NCBI GenBank assembly: GCA_023419175.1
Contig: JAEZYG010000033.1
Span: 1 to 44,187, forward strand
Length of the DNA stretch: 44,187 bases
Direction of reading: 5' to 3'
Origin: Actinomycetes bacterium
GTDB taxonomy: Bacteria > Actinomycetota > Actinomycetes > Propionibacteriales > Propionibacteriaceae
The notes under the pieces were generated by a model. The model was not told where the DNA came from, searched no databases, and saw only the letters and a list, made by a program, of their open reading frames with translations. Below, piece by piece: positions 43,671 through 44,187 of this stretch; within the stretch, counting starts at the first letter, position 1; every line of letters starts with the position of its first letter. The translations under genes were made by a program, and so were the position numbers.

Positions 43671-44045
43671 GTTTGATGTGGCGGGTTTCTGGTGGTTGGC
43701 GCATGCTCGAAGTGGGCGCCCGGAAGCGGTCGTAACGCCTGTCAGAGGCTTGCTGGAGGGGCTTTCGCGGACGGTTTGGTGGCGCTGGGAGAGTATCCGT
43801 CAAATTGTTTAGCTAGCGCCAAAAAGTATCGCTTGCGCCAAAAGGTTCACCGCACGTAGCTAACTGCGCGGGTCGATCGTGCCGTGACTGGTGCGGACGG
43901 GCAGGAAATATCTCATCGTCGCTACGTGAAGCGTTTCTGCGCGATGCTAACCGTGCGGACAAGCCAGCTTACCGCTGACACCCTATAGTGGCTCTCTCGA
44001 TTTTGGCGGGTGTGAAAGTGAAAGGGTGGTGAAGATGGTTCATGC
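43671..44045. other. Gene-free, GC-richer stretch with short direct repeats
   Basis: No recognisable gene. GCGCCAAAA occurs at 43816 and 43835 (19 bp apart). The base composition is richer in G and C than the preceding genes. A 42-codon open frame (about 43860-43989, plus) reads like protein but is not recognised. This may be degraded foreign DNA beside the insertion sequence. Confidence 0.4.
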
Positions 44046-44187
44046 TGGCAGGGTCTAAGAATTAGGTCCAGTTGGTTTAAGCGTTGACCGTGTTTTCTTG
44101 TTTCCATTGTTCCGCGTATTGCCGTGGGCTGAGGTAGCCCAGGGAGGAATGCGGATGGAAGTTATTGTAACGCTGTGACCACTGGTC
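44046..44187 (-). mobile_element. IS3-family insertion sequence, 3' end with transposase C-terminus (cut by window)
   Basis: On the minus strand, from the window edge to a TAA at 44077-44079, the frame encodes 36 residues beginning DQWSQRYNNFHPHSSLGYLS and ending ENTVNA. HPHSSLGYLSPRQYAE is the conserved C-terminus of IS3-family (rve/DDE) transposases. The IS end is probably the sequence starting TGGCAGGGTCTAAGAATTAG at 44046, beginning with TG as IS3 ends do. The other end lies outside the window. Confidence 0.85.

Noticed and set aside
43922..44107. 61-codon minus-strand ORF near the right end
   Set aside because: It is in a different frame from the transposase C-terminus and crosses the probable end of the IS. 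It has no recognisable motif.

Overview
The window looks like a chromosomal segment of an actinobacterium of the Propionibacteriaceae type, with GC content near 50% by eye, which is low for that group. Three things point there: a complete biotin-dependent methylmalonyl-CoA carboxyltransferase (transcarboxylase) operon, a BluB-CobT fusion of the kind known from Propionibacterium freudenreichii, and the actinobacterial 'helicase/secretion' Tad locus next to topA, tmk and holB. The genus cannot be fixed from sequence alone.

Layout. 1-608: the 3' end of 23S rRNA, 5S rRNA and a strong hairpin. 609-1281: gene-free and G-poor. 1282-4728: an S10-type peptidase, a sortase-fold membrane protein that has lost its catalytic His and Cys, pyrE and a SpoU/TrmH methyltransferase. 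4807-5836: two overlapping membrane ORFs. 5974-9325: class II aldolase, a HAD-family lipoprotein and cutC. 9316-13073 (minus): bluB-cobT and ilvD. 13231-15510: a glycosyltransferase and a polysaccharide flippase-like protein. 15507-18348 (minus): an FecBCD/BtuFCD-type ABC importer. 18591-19013 (plus): an orphan cobalamin riboswitch whose only candidate target is an 82-codon ORF running antisense into a FhuF-like iron reductase gene (18838-19650, minus). 19747-23480 (minus): the transcarboxylase operon (5S, 12S, a 76-residue small protein, 1.3S biotin carrier) with a UUCG-capped terminator. 23690-25603: asnB. 25640-26389 (minus): a methyltransferase-like protein. 26485-31505: a Tad pilus operon, with a DEAD/DEAH helicase convergent to it (31502-33805). 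33806-34334: a long purine-rich leader and a possible 16-codon coupled uORF. 34331-43477: a PrmC-like methyltransferase, topA, tmk, holB, a DoxX protein, a RicT/PSP1 protein and an exported alpha/beta hydrolase. 43531-44187: tRNA-Thr(CGT), its terminator, a gene-free GC-richer stretch and the end of an IS3-family element cut by the window edge.

Functional links. Cobalamin is a recurrent theme. BluB-CobT makes and activates the lower ligand. Transcarboxylase feeds the B12-dependent methylmalonyl-CoA step of propionate fermentation. An ABC importer and a B12 riboswitch sit beside it. The FhuF-like protein makes iron-siderophore uptake an equally good reading of the importer.

The most unusual observations are the orphan riboswitch antisense to fhuF, the pseudo-sortase, the stop-start coupled leader ORF before the methyltransferase, and the perfect palindrome between the pilin and TadE genes.
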